Below the pieces are notes generated by a model that had not been told where the DNA came from, searched no databases, and worked only from the letters and a program-made list of their open reading frames with translations. A program made the position numbers and the translations under genes. Of a stretch of DNA of 64,000 bases, positions 9,086-19,116 are shown one piece after another (the first letter of the stretch is position 1; every line of letters starts with the position of its first letter). Source of the DNA: Keratinibaculum paraultunense (lineage in GTDB: Bacteria; Bacillota; Clostridia; Tissierellales; Tepidimicrobiaceae); NCBI RefSeq assembly GCF_016767175.1, contig NZ_CP068564.1:372001-436000 (forward strand), in the 5' to 3' direction.

Positions 9086-9114
9086 TTTACATACTTCATA
9101 TTAGTGGGTATATT
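9086..9114 (+). promoter_or_regulatory. Probable vegetative promoter of hpf
   Basis: TTTACA (9086-9091), a 17-base spacer and TATATT (9109-9114) lie about 50 bp before the hpf start. The match to the sigma-A consensus is moderate. Confidence 0.5.
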
Positions 9115-9164
9115 ATAATAATAAAGGTATAAGTGTTTTGCCTATATGAAAGGAGTTGTGGTTT

Positions 9165-9692
9165 ATGAAACTTACATTTGTTGGTAAGAATATTGAGGTA
9201 ACAGAAGCTTTAAAAGATGTAACGGAAAAAAAGCTTGGAAAGTTGGAAAAATATTTTCAAGGGGATGTAGAGGGTAATGTTGTCTATAGTGTTGAGAGGA
9301 ATAGAAAGATAATTGAAATAACCATAAACCTACCTGGAACTATACTTAGAGCTGAAGAATCTAGTGATGATATGTATGCAGCAATAGACAAAGCTGTAGA
9401 TATATTGGAACGTCAAATACGAAAGCATAAAACTAAACTGCAAAGACGATATAAGAATGGGGAAACTATAAGATTTGAAAATATAGAACCGCTACAAGAG
9501 GAAGAAGATAGACCAAAAATAGTACGGACTAAAAGATTTGATATGAAACCTATGAGTGTAGAAGAGGCTATTTTACAAATGGAACTTTTAAGACATAACT
9601 TTTTTGTATTTATGAATGCAGAGTCAGGGGACTTAAATGTATTATATAAAAGAAAAGATGGAAACTATGGGTTGATAGAACCTGAAATATAA
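9165..9692 (+). CDS. hpf: Ribosome hibernation promoting factor, long form
   Basis: Long-form HPF binds the small ribosomal subunit and pairs ribosomes into inactive 100S dimers in slow growth. The N-terminal domain (residues 1 to about 100) has the YfiA fold pattern, starting MKLTFVGKNIEVTEALK. After a linker, the C-terminal dimerisation domain (about 120-175) reads KRFDMKPMSVEEAILQMELL and HNFFVFMNAESG. The start is ATG 9165 behind GAAAGGAG; the frame can be extended to TTG 9156, which overlaps nothing conserved. The order fliD-fliS-(fliT)-hpf-secA-prfB matches B. subtilis. DnaA boxes lie just upstream. Confidence 0.95.
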   Translation: MKLTFVGKNIEVTEALKDVTEKKLGKLEKYFQGDVEGNVVYSVERNRKIIEITINLPGTILRAEESSDDMYAAIDKAVDILERQIRKHKTKLQRRYKNGETIRFENIEPLQEEEDRPKIVRTKRFDMKPMSVEEAILQMELLRHNFFVFMNAESGDLNVLYKRKDGNYGLIEPEI

Positions 9693-9723
9693 TAGTATAA
9701 TTGATATAGATTATATTTAATAT

Positions 9724-9761
9724 AAATTAAAATTGCAGGATATATCCTGCAATTTTAATTT
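9724..9761 (+). terminator. Terminator between hpf and the DUF5317 gene
   Basis: A perfect 38-bp palindrome: the arm 9724-9740 ends in ATTGCAGGA, the centre is TATA, and the matching arm is 9745-9761. The right arm is T-rich. Confidence 0.75.
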
Positions 9762-9780
9762 GTATAAAGGAGATGATTAA

Positions 9781-10365
9781 ATGTTTGTTGAAGCTATATT
9801 ATTTTCATTGATCATTGGTATTATTAGAGGAGGAAAACTTAAGAATTTTAAGGGAGTAAATCAAAAGACTTTATGGATGTTAATAATAGGAATATTAATG
9901 CAGTACATTTTAGTATTTTTGAATAGAATAGAACAAATGAAGATAGTAAATGATATACTTTCTTATACTAAAATAATCCTTATATTTTCCTATATATTAA
10001 TTTTAATTGGAATATTTACAAATATTAAGTTTAAATCCTTATGGGCAGTATTAGTTGGATTTATATTAAATTTATTAGTTATGATAGCTAATGGTTGGAA
10101 AATGCCCATACTACTTGAAGGAGTAAATTTAATTGGATTTGAAACCTTATATGAATTAATAGAAAAAGGTAAAAGTAGTTTTTATGTGGCTATTGGAGAA
10201 AATATAAAATATTCAATATTAGGAGATATAATAATATTTGCAAATCCTTATCCAATTGCTAGAATAATAAGCATAGGAGATATAATAATAAGCTTTGGTA
10301 TATTTGCTTTTATTCAAGAAGTAATGTTAAGAGAAACTTCTTTTATAGGAGGATACAGATGGTAA
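9781..10365 (+). CDS. DUF5317 membrane protein
   Basis: A 194-residue protein with about five hydrophobic helices. Features I associate with the DUF5317 group are the early RGGKLKNFKG, the central NGWKMPILLEG and the late SIGDIIISFGIFAFIQ. The function of this family is unknown to me. The start ATG 9781 has AAAGGAGATG before it. It lies alone between the hpf terminator and the secA promoter, so it is probably its own short unit. Nothing in the neighbourhood assigns a role. Confidence 0.75.
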   Translation: MFVEAILFSLIIGIIRGGKLKNFKGVNQKTLWMLIIGILMQYILVFLNRIEQMKIVNDILSYTKIILIFSYILILIGIFTNIKFKSLWAVLVGFILNLLVMIANGWKMPILLEGVNLIGFETLYELIEKGKSSFYVAIGENIKYSILGDIIIFANPYPIARIISIGDIIISFGIFAFIQEVMLRETSFIGGYRW

Positions 10366-10379
10366 TAAATGGTATATCG

Positions 10380-10408
10380 TTGTAAGAAAAATAAATAAGT
10401 GATAAAAT
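10380..10408 (+). promoter_or_regulatory. Probable sigma-A promoter of secA
   Basis: TTGTAA (10380-10385), a 17-base spacer and TAAAAT (10403-10408) lie about 45 bp before secA. Both hexamers have one or two deviations from consensus. Confidence 0.5.
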
Positions 10409-10451
10409 ATAATGATAAATATTATATTGGTGATGTTGAAAGGTGGTTTAA

Positions 10452-13178
10452 ATGATGAAAAGCTTATTTGAAAAGGTATTTGGTTCATATAGTGATAGAG
10501 AATTAAAGCGTATTGAACCTTTAGTAAATAAAATAGAAGCATTAGATGAAGAAATGCAAAATTTATCTGATGAAGAACTTCAATATAAAACTATTGAGTT
10601 TAAAGAAAGATTAAATAAAGGAGAAAATTTAGACGATATTTTACCAGAGGCGTATGCAGTTGTTAGGGAGGCATCTGATAGAGTCTTGGGTATGAAACAT
10701 TTTAGAGTACAATTAATGGGGGGAATAATCCTTCATCAAGGCAGGATAGCTGAGATGAAGACAGGAGAAGGTAAGACATTAGTTGCTACTTTGCCTGCAT
10801 ATTTAAATGGTTTGACCGGAGAAGGTGTCCATATAGTAACAGTAAATGATTATTTAGCTAAAAGAGATAGACAGTGGATGGGGAAAGTATATGAATTTCT
10901 AGGATTGACTGTAGGATGTATAGTTCATGGGATGAATAATAATGAAAGAAAAATGGCTTATAATTGTGATATAACTTATGGAACTAATAATGAATTTGGA
11001 TTTGATTATTTAAGGGATAATATGGTTATATACAAAGAAGAGATGGTGCAAAGAAAATTAAATTATGCAATAGTAGATGAAGTGGACAGTATATTAATAG
11101 ATGAAGCTCGAACTCCTCTTATAATATCTGGTAGAGGAGAGCAGTCTACTGAACTATATAAGATGGCAGATTCTTTTGTAAAAACACTAAAAGGAAGAGT
11201 TATAGGTCCTCAAGAGGAAAAGAAAGATCCATTTGATAGAGAAATAAAAGAAGAAGTAGTAGATTTTATAATAGATGAAAAAGCTAGGTCTTGTAATCTT
11301 ACAGAAAAGGGCATTAAGAAAGCAGAAAGCTATTTTGGCTTAGAAAATTTAGCTGATCCCAACAATATGGAAATAGCTCATCATATAAATCAAGCATTAA
11401 AAGCTAGATATATTATGAAAAGGGATATAGACTATGTGGTACAAAATGGTGAAGTGATTATAGTAGATGAATTCACTGGAAGATTGATGTACGGTAGAAG
11501 ATATAGTGAAGGGCTTCATCAAGCTATAGAGGCAAAAGAAGGATTAAATATAAAAAGCGAATCTAAAACATTAGCTACAATTACATTTCAAAATTATTTT
11601 AGAATGTATGAAAAACTAGCTGGTATGACAGGTACAGCAAAGACAGAAGAAGCTGAATTTACTGAAATATATGGAATGGATGTAGTAGAAATTCCTACAA
11701 ATAGACCAGTAATAAGAGAAGATTTTCCAGATGTGATATATAAAACTGAAGAGGCCAAATTTAGGGCTATAGTAGAGGAAATAAAACAAAAGCATAGTAC
11801 TGGGCAGCCTATTTTAGTGGGAACTATATCTATTGAAAAATCTGAATTGTTGAGTAAAATGTTGAAAAAGGAAGGAATACCACATCAAGTATTAAATGCT
11901 AAATATCATGAAAAGGAAGCAGAAATAGTAGCACAAGCAGGAAGATTTGGAGCAGTAACAATTGCTACCAATATGGCAGGTAGAGGGACTGATATTGTTC
12001 TTGGAGGTAATCCTGAATATTTAGCGAAACTGGATTTGAAGAAAAAGGGCTACTCGGAGGAAATAATTTCAGTTGTAGATAGTTTTATTGAAACTGATGA
12101 TGAAGAGGTTCTAAAAGCTAGAGAGAAATATAAAAAATTATATGAAAAGCATAAAGAAGAAACAGACAAAAATGCTAAAAAGGTAATAGAAGTAGGAGGA
12201 CTTCACATAATAGGAACCGAAAGACACGAATCCAGAAGAATTGATAATCAGCTTAGAGGACGTTCAGGACGTCAAGGAGATCCAGGTTCATCTAGATTTT
12301 ATATATCGTTAGAGGATGATTTGATGAGGTTATTTGGAGGAGATAAAATTAAAGATATGGTTGATAGTCTAAATATGCCAGAAGATGAACCTTTAGAGCA
12401 TAAATTACTCACTAAATCCATAGAAAATGCCCAGAAGAAAGTAGAAGGTAATAACTTTGCTATAAGGAAACATGTATTACAATATGATGATGTAATGAAT
12501 AAGCAAAGAGAAATAATATACGGAGAAAGGAAGAAAGTACTAGAAGGAGAAAATTTAAGAGAGCACATATTGGGCATGTTAAAGAATATAATAGAAAATG
12601 CTGTAGATATGTATACTATGCAGAGCAAATATCCAGAAGAATGGGATATGGCTGGATTAGAAAACTATTTAGTTAACTTGTTTTTACCTAAAGGAGCATT
12701 AAAAATTAAAAACATAGAGTCTTTAGATAGGGATACATTAGTGGATAAAATATACAGTATTGGAAAGAAAATATATGAAGATAAAGAACAGGAAATAGGA
12801 GAAGAAACCTTTAGAGAAATAGAGAGAATTATACTTCTTCAGGTTGTAGACAGTAAATGGATGGATCATATTGATGCTATGGATCAGTTAAGGCAGGGAA
12901 TAGGTTTAAGAGCTTATGGTCAGGAAGATCCAGTGAGAGCATATCAAATAGAGGGTTTCGATATGTTTGAAGAGATGAATCACAGTATACAAGAAGATAC
13001 TATTCGCTATTTATTCCATGTGGAAACTCCAGATAAGATGGAAAGAAAGAGAGTAGCCATTTCTATGTCTGAGGATAAAAAATCTAATGAGCCTATAGTT
13101 AAAGGTAAAAAAATAGGTAGAAATGATCCTTGCCCTTGTGGTAGTGGCAAAAAATACAAAAAGTGTTGTGGTGCATAA
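10452..13178 (+). CDS. secA: Preprotein translocase ATPase SecA
   Basis: SecA drives export of unfolded preproteins through SecYEG. The 908-residue protein has the Walker A segment MKTGEGKT at residues 102-109, the Walker [16 protein letters not shown], the GTDI helicase motif and the [14 protein letters not shown] segment. The C-terminus carries the zinc-binding SEC-C motif ([17 protein letters not shown]) that binds SecB or ribosomes in other species. The start is ATG 10452 or the adjacent ATG 10455, behind AAAGGTGG. The large size and complete motifs point to the housekeeping SecA rather than SecA2. Confidence 0.98.
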   Translation: MMKSLFEKVFGSYSDRELKRIEPLVNKIEALDEEMQNLSDEELQYKTIEFKERLNKGENLDDILPEAYAVVREASDRVLGMKHFRVQLMGGIILHQGRIAEMKTGEGKTLVATLPAYLNGLTGEGVHIVTVNDYLAKRDRQWMGKVYEFLGLTVGCIVHGMNNNERKMAYNCDITYGTNNEFGFDYLRDNMVIYKEEMVQRKLNYAIVDEVDSILIDEARTPLIISGRGEQSTELYKMADSFVKTLKGRVIGPQEEKKDPFDREIKEEVVDFIIDEKARSCNLTEKGIKKAESYFGLENLADPNNMEIAHHINQALKARYIMKRDIDYVVQNGEVIIVDEFTGRLMYGRRYSEGLHQAIEAKEGLNIKSESKTLATITFQNYFRMYEKLAGMTGTAKTEEAEFTEIYGMDVVEIPTNRPVIREDFPDVIYKTEEAKFRAIVEEIKQKHSTGQPILVGTISIEKSELLSKMLKKEGIPHQVLNAKYHEKEAEIVAQAGRFGAVTIATNMAGRGTDIVLGGNPEYLAKLDLKKKGYSEEIISVVDSFIETDDEEVLKAREKYKKLYEKHKEETDKNAKKVIEVGGLHIIGTERHESRRIDNQLRGRSGRQGDPGSSRFYISLEDDLMRLFGGDKIKDMVDSLNMPEDEPLEHKLLTKSIENAQKKVEGNNFAIRKHVLQYDDVMNKQREIIYGERKKVLEGENLREHILGMLKNIIENAVDMYTMQSKYPEEWDMAGLENYLVNLFLPKGALKIKNIESLDRDTLVDKIYSIGKKIYEDKEQEIGEETFREIERIILLQVVDSKWMDHIDAMDQLRQGIGLRAYGQEDPVRAYQIEGFDMFEEMNHSIQEDTIRYLFHVETPDKMERKRVAISMSEDKKSNEPIVKGKKIGRNDPCPCGSGKKYKKCCGA

Positions 13179-13207
13179 TAATTTACGTATAATAGAAAGG
13201 AGTAATT

Positions 13208-14312
13208 ATGGAAGAAATTTATTTATATAAAGAAAAAGTAGAACAAATGGAACAAATATTAGACGAATTAGGTGTTTCCCTTTGACTTAGAGGGATTAAA
13301 AGAGAAAATAGTTAAATTAGAATTAGAAACTTATAAAGAGGATTTTTGGCAAAATGTAGATAAGGCTCAAAAGATAATGCAGGAACTAAAAGGTTTAAAT
13401 AAAAAAGTAGAGGAGTATGAAAACTTAAAAAAATCTGTTGAAGACTTAAAAGTGTTAATTGAATTGGCAATAGAAGAAGAAGACTATCAAGTATATAAGG
13501 AAATAGAAACACATTATGATAGTATATCTGAAGAAGTGGAAACATTTAAATTATCTGTTCTACTTAATGGCCCTTATGATAAAAATAATGCTATATTATC
13601 TATTCATTCAGGAGCAGGGGGCTTGGAGGCTCAAGATTGGGCAGAAATGCTGTTTAGAATGTATAAAAGATGGGCTGATAGAAAAGGGTTTAAGGTAGAA
13701 ATATTGGATTATATACCAGATACAGAGGGTGGAATAAAATCTGTAACTATGTTAATTAAAGGATTTAATGCTTATGGATATTTAAAATCAGAAAAGGGAG
13801 TTCATAGATTAGTACGTATTTCTCCTTTTGATGCTTCAAATAGAAGACATACCTCTTTTGCAAGCATAGATGTATATCCAGAATTAGATGATGAAATAGA
13901 AGTGGAAATAAATGAAGGGGATTTAAAGATTGATACCTATAGAGCTAGTGGTGCAGGCGGTCAGCATGTAAATACTACAGATTCAGCTGTAAGGATAACT
14001 CATGTACCGACAGGTATTATGGTTCAATGTCAAAATGAAAGATCACAACACAGTAATAAAATGACAGCTATGAGGATGCTAAAGGCAAAACTTATTCAAT
14101 TAAAGGAAGAAGAAAAAAAGGAAAAAATAGAGGATCTTCAAGGTGAATATACTCAAATAGCCTGGGGTTCTCAAATACGTTCATATATTTTTCATCCTTA
14201 TAGTATGGTAAAAGACCATAGGACTAATGTAGAAGTAGGTGACATAAATAGGGTAATGGATGGAGATATAGATGTATTTATAAACGAATATTTAAAGCAA
14301 AAGACCCTTTAA
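13208..14312 (+). CDS. prfB: Peptide chain release factor 2, with programmed +1 frameshift
   Basis: RF2 ends translation at UGA and UAA. Translation starts at ATG 13208 (ribosome site AAAGGAG), reads 25 codons to CTT (13280-13282), and meets an in-frame TGA (13283-13285). A +1 shift skips T13283 and continues GAC TTA GAG to the stop at 14310-14312, giving 367 residues. After the shift the protein shows the stop-recognition tripeptide SPF (residues 205-207) and the catalytic GGQ (250-252). The shift lets RF2 regulate its own level, as in many bacteria. It is read after secA, as in B. subtilis, and ends in a strong terminator. Confidence 0.97.
13270..13286 (+). other. prfB: prfB +1 recoding site
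   Basis: The slip site is CTT TGA C (13280-13286). A weak internal Shine-Dalgarno-like AGGTG (13270-13274) lies five bases before CTT. In E. coli the internal site is stronger (AGGGGG) and three bases away, so this version keeps the slip codon but has a weaker stimulator. Confidence 0.93.
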
Positions 14313-14327
14313 AAAAGGGTCTTTTTT
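14299..14327 (+). terminator. Terminator of prfB
   Basis: The arms AAAAGACCCTTT (14299-14310) and AAAGGGTCTTTT (14314-14325) enclose a three-base loop and end in a T-run. The prfB stop codon overlaps the loop. Confidence 0.9.
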
Positions 14328-14403
14328 CTAAAAATTGGCAGGATATATTGGCTGCATTATAGAATATACAAATGTAGTACATTAAGTGTAGGAAGGAGAT
14401 ATT

Positions 14404-16503
14404 ATGAATATAATAAAAATATTAATGAATGAATTTAAATTAAAATCTTTTCAAGTAGAAAATACTGTAAAACTGATTGATGAAGGAAATACTATACCTT
14501 TTATTGCTAGATATCGTAAAGAGCAGACAGGAAATTTAAATGATGTTACTTTAAGGAAGCTATATGATAGGTTGAATTATTTGAGAAATTTAGAAAATAG
14601 GCAGGAAGAGGTAATTCGTCTAATAGATGAACAAGGTAAACTTACAGAAGACTTAAAAGAGAATATATTAAGGGCTGAAACTCTCCAAAGGGTGGAAGAT
14701 TTATATAGACCTTATAAACCTAAGAGAAGAACAAGAGCTACAATTGCCAGGGAAAAAGGATTAGAAGGTTTAGCTAATACTATACTTGATCAAAATATAA
14801 AAAAAGGATTTTTAAAGAAAGAGGCATTAAAATATATAGATGAAGAAAAAGGTGTAAGTAGTGAAAAAGAAGCTTTAGAAGGCGCTATGGATATAATTGC
14901 AGAAATTATTTCTGATAATGCTGAGTATAGAGATTTAATAAGAAAAATAGCATATGAAAGAGGTATTATTCAAGTAGAAGCAGTTCAAAAGAATAAAGAA
15001 TCTGTATATGAGATGTATTATGACTATAAAGAAGCTGTAAAAACTATTGTTAATCATAGAATTTTAGCTATAAACAGGGGTGAAAAGGAAAAAATTTTAA
15101 GAGTTAACTTAGTGTTACCAGAAGAAGAAATACTTTTAAAACTTAAATCCCTGATTATAACCAATAAAGAAGGAGATACTTTTCATTATCTAAAATTAGC
15201 TATTGAAGATAGCTATAAAAGACTTATATTTCCTTCAATAGAAAGAGAAATTCGCTCTATTTTAACAGAGAGAGCAGAAGAAGAAGCGATAAATGTGTTT
15301 GCATTTAATTTAAAACCATTATTGATGCAGCCACCTATAAGTGGGAAAGTGGTTATGGGAATAGATCCAGGATTTAGAACTGGATGTAAAGTAGCAGTAG
15401 TAGATGATACAGGGAAGCTACTATCTACTACTACTGTATATCCTACAGAACCACAAAAGAAGATAGAAGAGACAAAGAAAGAATGGAAAAAATTAATTGA
15501 TAAATATGATGTAGATATAATAGCCATTGGAAATGGTACTGCATCTAGAGAAACAGAATTAGTAGTAGCTGATTTAATAAAAGATTTAGATAAGGATATA
15601 TCCTATGTAATAGTAAGTGAAGCAGGGGCCTCTGTATATTCGGCTTCAGTAGTAGGACAAGAAGAATTTCCAGATTTAGATGTGTCTCTTAGAGGAGCCG
15701 TATCTATAGCTAGAAGACTTCAAGATCCATTAGCAGAATTAGTAAAGATTGAACCAAGACATATAGGAGTAGGACAATATCAGCATGATTTAAATCAAAG
15801 TAAGTTAAATGAAGCTTTAACAGCAGTTGTAGAGGATTGTGTTAACACTGTAGGAGTAGATTTAAATACTGCTAGTGTTTCATTGTTAAAATATGTATCA
15901 GGAATATCTTCAAGAATTGCTTCTAATATAATTAAATATCGAGAACAAAATGGAAAGTTTTCTAGTAGAAATGAACTACTGAAGGTAAAGGGAATAGGGA
16001 ATAAAACTTTCACTCAATGTGCAGGTTTTTTAAGAATTCCTGAAGGAGATAATATATTGGATAATACGGCAGTTCATCCTGAATCCTATTCTGTTGCAGA
16101 GGAGCTATTAAATATGAATTTTTATGAGAAAGATATAAAATACTTATCTAGAAAGTTAAATGTAGGATATCATACCCTTAAAGATATAATAGAAGAGCTT
16201 AAAAAGCCAGGTAGAGATCCAAGGGATAAGATGCCAAAACCAATATTTAGAACAGATGTACTAAAAATAGAAGATTTAAAAGAAAATATGGTACTTACAG
16301 GGACTGTTAGGAATGTAGTAGATTTTGGTGTTTTTGTGGATATAGGGATAGAGGAAGATGGTCTAGTTCATATATCGGAATTATCTAATAGATATATAAA
16401 ACATCCAAAAGAAATAGTAAAAGTAGGAGATATAGTTAAGGTAAAAATATTAAATGTGGATAAGAGTAGGGGGCGAATTTCACTTAGTATGAAGCAACTT
16501 TAA
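14404..16503 (+). CDS. tex: Tex-family S1 RNA-binding protein
   Basis: A 699-residue Tex protein, a transcription-associated nucleic-acid-binding factor. Domains in order: a helical N-terminus with the family signature TIPFIARYRKEQTGNLND; a YqgF/RNase H-like domain from about residue 318 (VMGIDPGFRTGCKVAVVD); helix-hairpin-helix motifs (ISSRIASNIIKYREQNGKF and LLKVKGIGNKTF); and a C-terminal S1 domain (from TGTVRNVVDFGVFVDIG to ISLSMKQL). The length is slightly under the usual 720. The start ATG 14404 has GGAAGGAG in front. The next gene begins 18 bases later, so the two may share transcripts. Confidence 0.96.
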   Translation: MNIIKILMNEFKLKSFQVENTVKLIDEGNTIPFIARYRKEQTGNLNDVTLRKLYDRLNYLRNLENRQEEVIRLIDEQGKLTEDLKENILRAETLQRVEDLYRPYKPKRRTRATIAREKGLEGLANTILDQNIKKGFLKKEALKYIDEEKGVSSEKEALEGAMDIIAEIISDNAEYRDLIRKIAYERGIIQVEAVQKNKESVYEMYYDYKEAVKTIVNHRILAINRGEKEKILRVNLVLPEEEILLKLKSLIITNKEGDTFHYLKLAIEDSYKRLIFPSIEREIRSILTERAEEEAINVFAFNLKPLLMQPPISGKVVMGIDPGFRTGCKVAVVDDTGKLLSTTTVYPTEPQKKIEETKKEWKKLIDKYDVDIIAIGNGTASRETELVVADLIKDLDKDISYVIVSEAGASVYSASVVGQEEFPDLDVSLRGAVSIARRLQDPLAELVKIEPRHIGVGQYQHDLNQSKLNEALTAVVEDCVNTVGVDLNTASVSLLKYVSGISSRIASNIIKYREQNGKFSSRNELLKVKGIGNKTFTQCAGFLRIPEGDNILDNTAVHPESYSVAEELLNMNFYEKDIKYLSRKLNVGYHTLKDIIEELKKPGRDPRDKMPKPIFRTDVLKIEDLKENMVLTGTVRNVVDFGVFVDIGIEEDGLVHISELSNRYIKHPKEIVKVGDIVKVKILNVDKSRGRISLSMKQL

Positions 16504-16521
16504 CTATAAGGGGGAATTATA

Positions 16522-17892
16522 TTGTGCTACAAGGAGAATAAAAATGAAAACTATAGTTCATTAATTGGAATTATTAGTTCCAATTACCGGGGGAATGGTA
16601 TAAAACCTTATAAAAAATATGTTCATGAATATTTTAGCCAAGGAGGAGGACTTTTATATATTTCTTCTAAATATAAAGAAAATGATACTGTAGATTGTTT
16701 AGCAAAACTTTGGGAACTAGATATTGTTTATCTGTGCAATAATGGACAAATTATTTTTATACCAAGAGAGGATTTTTTTGATAGAAAACGTATAAATGTC
16801 AAAGAATTTTTGCAAATATTAACAAAAGGGTTAAACAAATTAAATATAGAAGAATCTAAAAAAAAATCTATTTATTTAGCAGTGGATTCATTTTGGGTTG
16901 ATTTTTTTAAAGAGGATTTTGGGAATTTATATAATAATCTATTAAAGCTATGTAGAACTAAAAAAAGCAGTGCAATTCTTAGGTACATAATAGAAGAATT
17001 ACAAGAAGAATGCATATATAGCATATTTATCAATCATGAATATTTATTTGTAGATGGAGTAGAAGACTATAAAGTATATACCCCAAAGAACTTAATGTAT
17101 GAGTCTATAAATATGGTATCTAAATATGATATTATGAAAAGAATGTATGAAAAAGAAATGATGAGAATAGAGCATTTAAAAACATTAGGTGAAATGATGG
17201 AAGGGACTGTTCATGATATAAATAATTTATTAGTTACTATATTGGGTTATGTTCAATTATCTATGAATATTAAAGAGCTTAAAGAGATAGAAGATTATTT
17301 AAGAATAATTTATAGGACTGTAATGGATGGACAAATAATTGTAGATAGGTTTAAACATCATATAAAGGGTAGTTATAATTCATTAAAGAATATATATAAA
17401 TTTAATGATATAGTAAAATCTTGTATAGACATGACTGAGCATAAATTTAAATCTTCTATTGGTAAAAAAGGAAATTTAGAATTAATAATAGATTTACAAT
17501 CAAAGGGTTTTGTGTATGTTAATGAATATGAGATAAGACAAGCTATAATAAATATAATATTAAATGGTATAGATGCTATGGATGAAGGTGGACAAATGGT
17601 TATAAGAACTTACGATATAGGAAATCAAGCAGTATTGGAAATTTCAGATACGGGAAAAGGGATGGATGAACAAACTAAATCTATGATATTTAATCCTTTT
17701 TTTACTACTAAGGGGAATGAAGGAACAGGTTTAGGACTTAGCATAGCTAAGAAAGTATTTGATAATCATAAGGCTAAAGTTTTTATAGATAGTGAATTGG
17801 GACAAGGATGTAAATTTACTATATATTTTCCATTAGGGAAAAAAATATATAAAGTTGCTGAATTGAATGATAGAGAGTATAATATTAATTAG
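16522..17892 (+). CDS. Soluble sensor histidine kinase with unassigned N-terminal sensor
   Basis: The C-terminal half is a histidine kinase: the phosphorylated His is H231 in EGTVHDINNLLVTILGYVQL, followed by the N-box IILNGIDAMDEGG and the G-boxes DTGKGMDEQ and GTGLGLSIAKKVF. There are no membrane segments, so the sensor is cytoplasmic. Residues 1 to about 200 contain a GGGLLYISSKYKEND stretch that faintly recalls the MEDS sensory domain, but this is not firm. The start TTG 16522 follows GGGGG at seven bases. No response regulator is nearby, so the partner is elsewhere, perhaps the sporulation phosphorelay. It follows tex closely. Confidence 0.88.
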   Translation: MCYKENKNENYSSLIGIISSNYRGNGIKPYKKYVHEYFSQGGGLLYISSKYKENDTVDCLAKLWELDIVYLCNNGQIIFIPREDFFDRKRINVKEFLQILTKGLNKLNIEESKKKSIYLAVDSFWVDFFKEDFGNLYNNLLKLCRTKKSSAILRYIIEELQEECIYSIFINHEYLFVDGVEDYKVYTPKNLMYESINMVSKYDIMKRMYEKEMMRIEHLKTLGEMMEGTVHDINNLLVTILGYVQLSMNIKELKEIEDYLRIIYRTVMDGQIIVDRFKHHIKGSYNSLKNIYKFNDIVKSCIDMTEHKFKSSIGKKGNLELIIDLQSKGFVYVNEYEIRQAIINIILNGIDAMDEGGQMVIRTYDIGNQAVLEISDTGKGMDEQTKSMIFNPFFTTKGNEGTGLGLSIAKKVFDNHKAKVFIDSELGQGCKFTIYFPLGKKIYKVAELNDREYNIN

Positions 17893-17923
17893 AGTAACGA
17901 AATAATTTAAAGGGGGAGTAGAT

Positions 17924-19090
17924 ATGATTTTTATTAAAAATGGAAGAATATTTACTATGACAGGAGAAGTAATTGAAAACGGTAGTGTTCTAATTGATAA
18001 TGGGAAAATAGCAGAAGTGGGGGAAGACTTAGTGGCTCCACTAGATGCAGAAGTTATTGATGCAGATGGTAAAATGGTATTGCCTGGTTTTATTGATGCA
18101 CATTGTCATATTGGTATGTGGGAAGAAGGCATGGGATTTGAAGGTGATGATGGTAATGAGTGGGTAGATCCAGTAACTCCCCACCTTAGGGCTATAGATG
18201 CTATAAACCCAATGGATGAGGCTTTTAAAGAAGCTTATACAGGAGGAGTAACCACAGCTGTTACAGGACCAGGTTCTGCTAATGTAATAGGAGGTATGTT
18301 TGTTGCTATAAAAACTTGTGGTAAAAGAGTAGATGATATGATACTTAAAGAACCAGTAGCTATGAAAATAGCTTTTGGAGAGAATCCAAAACGTGTTTAT
18401 GAATCCCAAAAGAAATCACCTATAACTAGAATGGCAACAGCAGCAGTATTGAGGGAAACTCTATATAAAGCTAAAGTTTATCAAGAAAAGAAAGAAAAAG
18501 CAAAAGATGATCCATCTAAGATGCCAGAGTTTGATATGAAGATGGAAGCACTACTTAAGGTGTTAAATAAGGAGATACCTTTAAAAGCTCATGCTCATAG
18601 AGCTGATGATATATTTACTGCCCTTAGGATAGCAAAGGAATTTGATTTAGATATAACATTAGATCATTGCACAGAAGGTCACTTAATAGCAGACTATCTA
18701 AAAGATGAAGGGAGAGGAGCTATAGTTGGACCAACTCTTTCTAATAGATCAAAAGTTGAATTAAGAAATTTAACCTTTGATACCCCTAGGATACTTCATG
18801 AAGCAGGAGTTAAAATAGCTATAATGACCGATTCCCCAGTAATACCTCTCCATTATTTACCTATATGTGCAGGATTGGCAGTTAAATCTGGATTAGATGA
18901 AATGGAAGCATTAAAGGCTATTACTATAAATCCTGCAGAAATTGTTGGAATTGATGATAGAGTAGGTAGTATAGAAGTAGGCAAAGACGCAGATATAGTA
19001 ATATTTGATGGAAATCCTATTAAAGATATTGATTGTAAGACTTATACTACTATAATAGATGGAGAAATTGTTTATAAGATGGATAAATAA
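17924..19090 (+). CDS. Amidohydrolase (imidazolonepropionase-like)
   Basis: A 388-residue metal-dependent amidohydrolase. The metal motif is GFIDAHCHIG (about residue 50), later ligands are in LKAHAHRADD and TLDHCTEGH, and a final acidic ligand is in IAIMTDSPVIP. The C-terminal strand block (VGSIEVGKDADIVIFDGNPI) is typical of the superfamily. The N-terminal strand part (IFIKNGRIFTMTG) is complete. Substrates in this group are cyclic amides or ureas, and the natural one cannot be named. The start ATG 17924 has AAAGGGGGAG in front. The NAD-kinase-like gene follows after 26 bases and may share the transcript. Confidence 0.88.
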   Translation: MIFIKNGRIFTMTGEVIENGSVLIDNGKIAEVGEDLVAPLDAEVIDADGKMVLPGFIDAHCHIGMWEEGMGFEGDDGNEWVDPVTPHLRAIDAINPMDEAFKEAYTGGVTTAVTGPGSANVIGGMFVAIKTCGKRVDDMILKEPVAMKIAFGENPKRVYESQKKSPITRMATAAVLRETLYKAKVYQEKKEKAKDDPSKMPEFDMKMEALLKVLNKEIPLKAHAHRADDIFTALRIAKEFDLDITLDHCTEGHLIADYLKDEGRGAIVGPTLSNRSKVELRNLTFDTPRILHEAGVKIAIMTDSPVIPLHYLPICAGLAVKSGLDEMEALKAITINPAEIVGIDDRVGSIEVGKDADIVIFDGNPIKDIDCKTYTTIIDGEIVYKMDK

Positions 19091-19116
19091 TAAGTTTTGT
19101 AGGAAGGGTGTATGTT

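Noticed and set aside
10411-10429. Nineteen bases shared with the left riboswitch promoter (20274-20292)
   Set aside because: The shared sequence is purely AT-rich around -10-like motifs and stands alone with no flanking similarity. Chance in AT-rich DNA or similar promoter composition explains it.
13283-13285. Apparent nonsense mutation in prfB
   Set aside because: The TGA follows CTT in the known RF2 recoding context, and the rest of the protein is intact in the +1 frame.
18041-18409. A 122-codon open frame on the minus strand inside the amidohydrolase gene
   Set aside because: It is antisense to a well-conserved enzyme and rich in Ser, Tyr and His without any domain, so it is a shadow frame.
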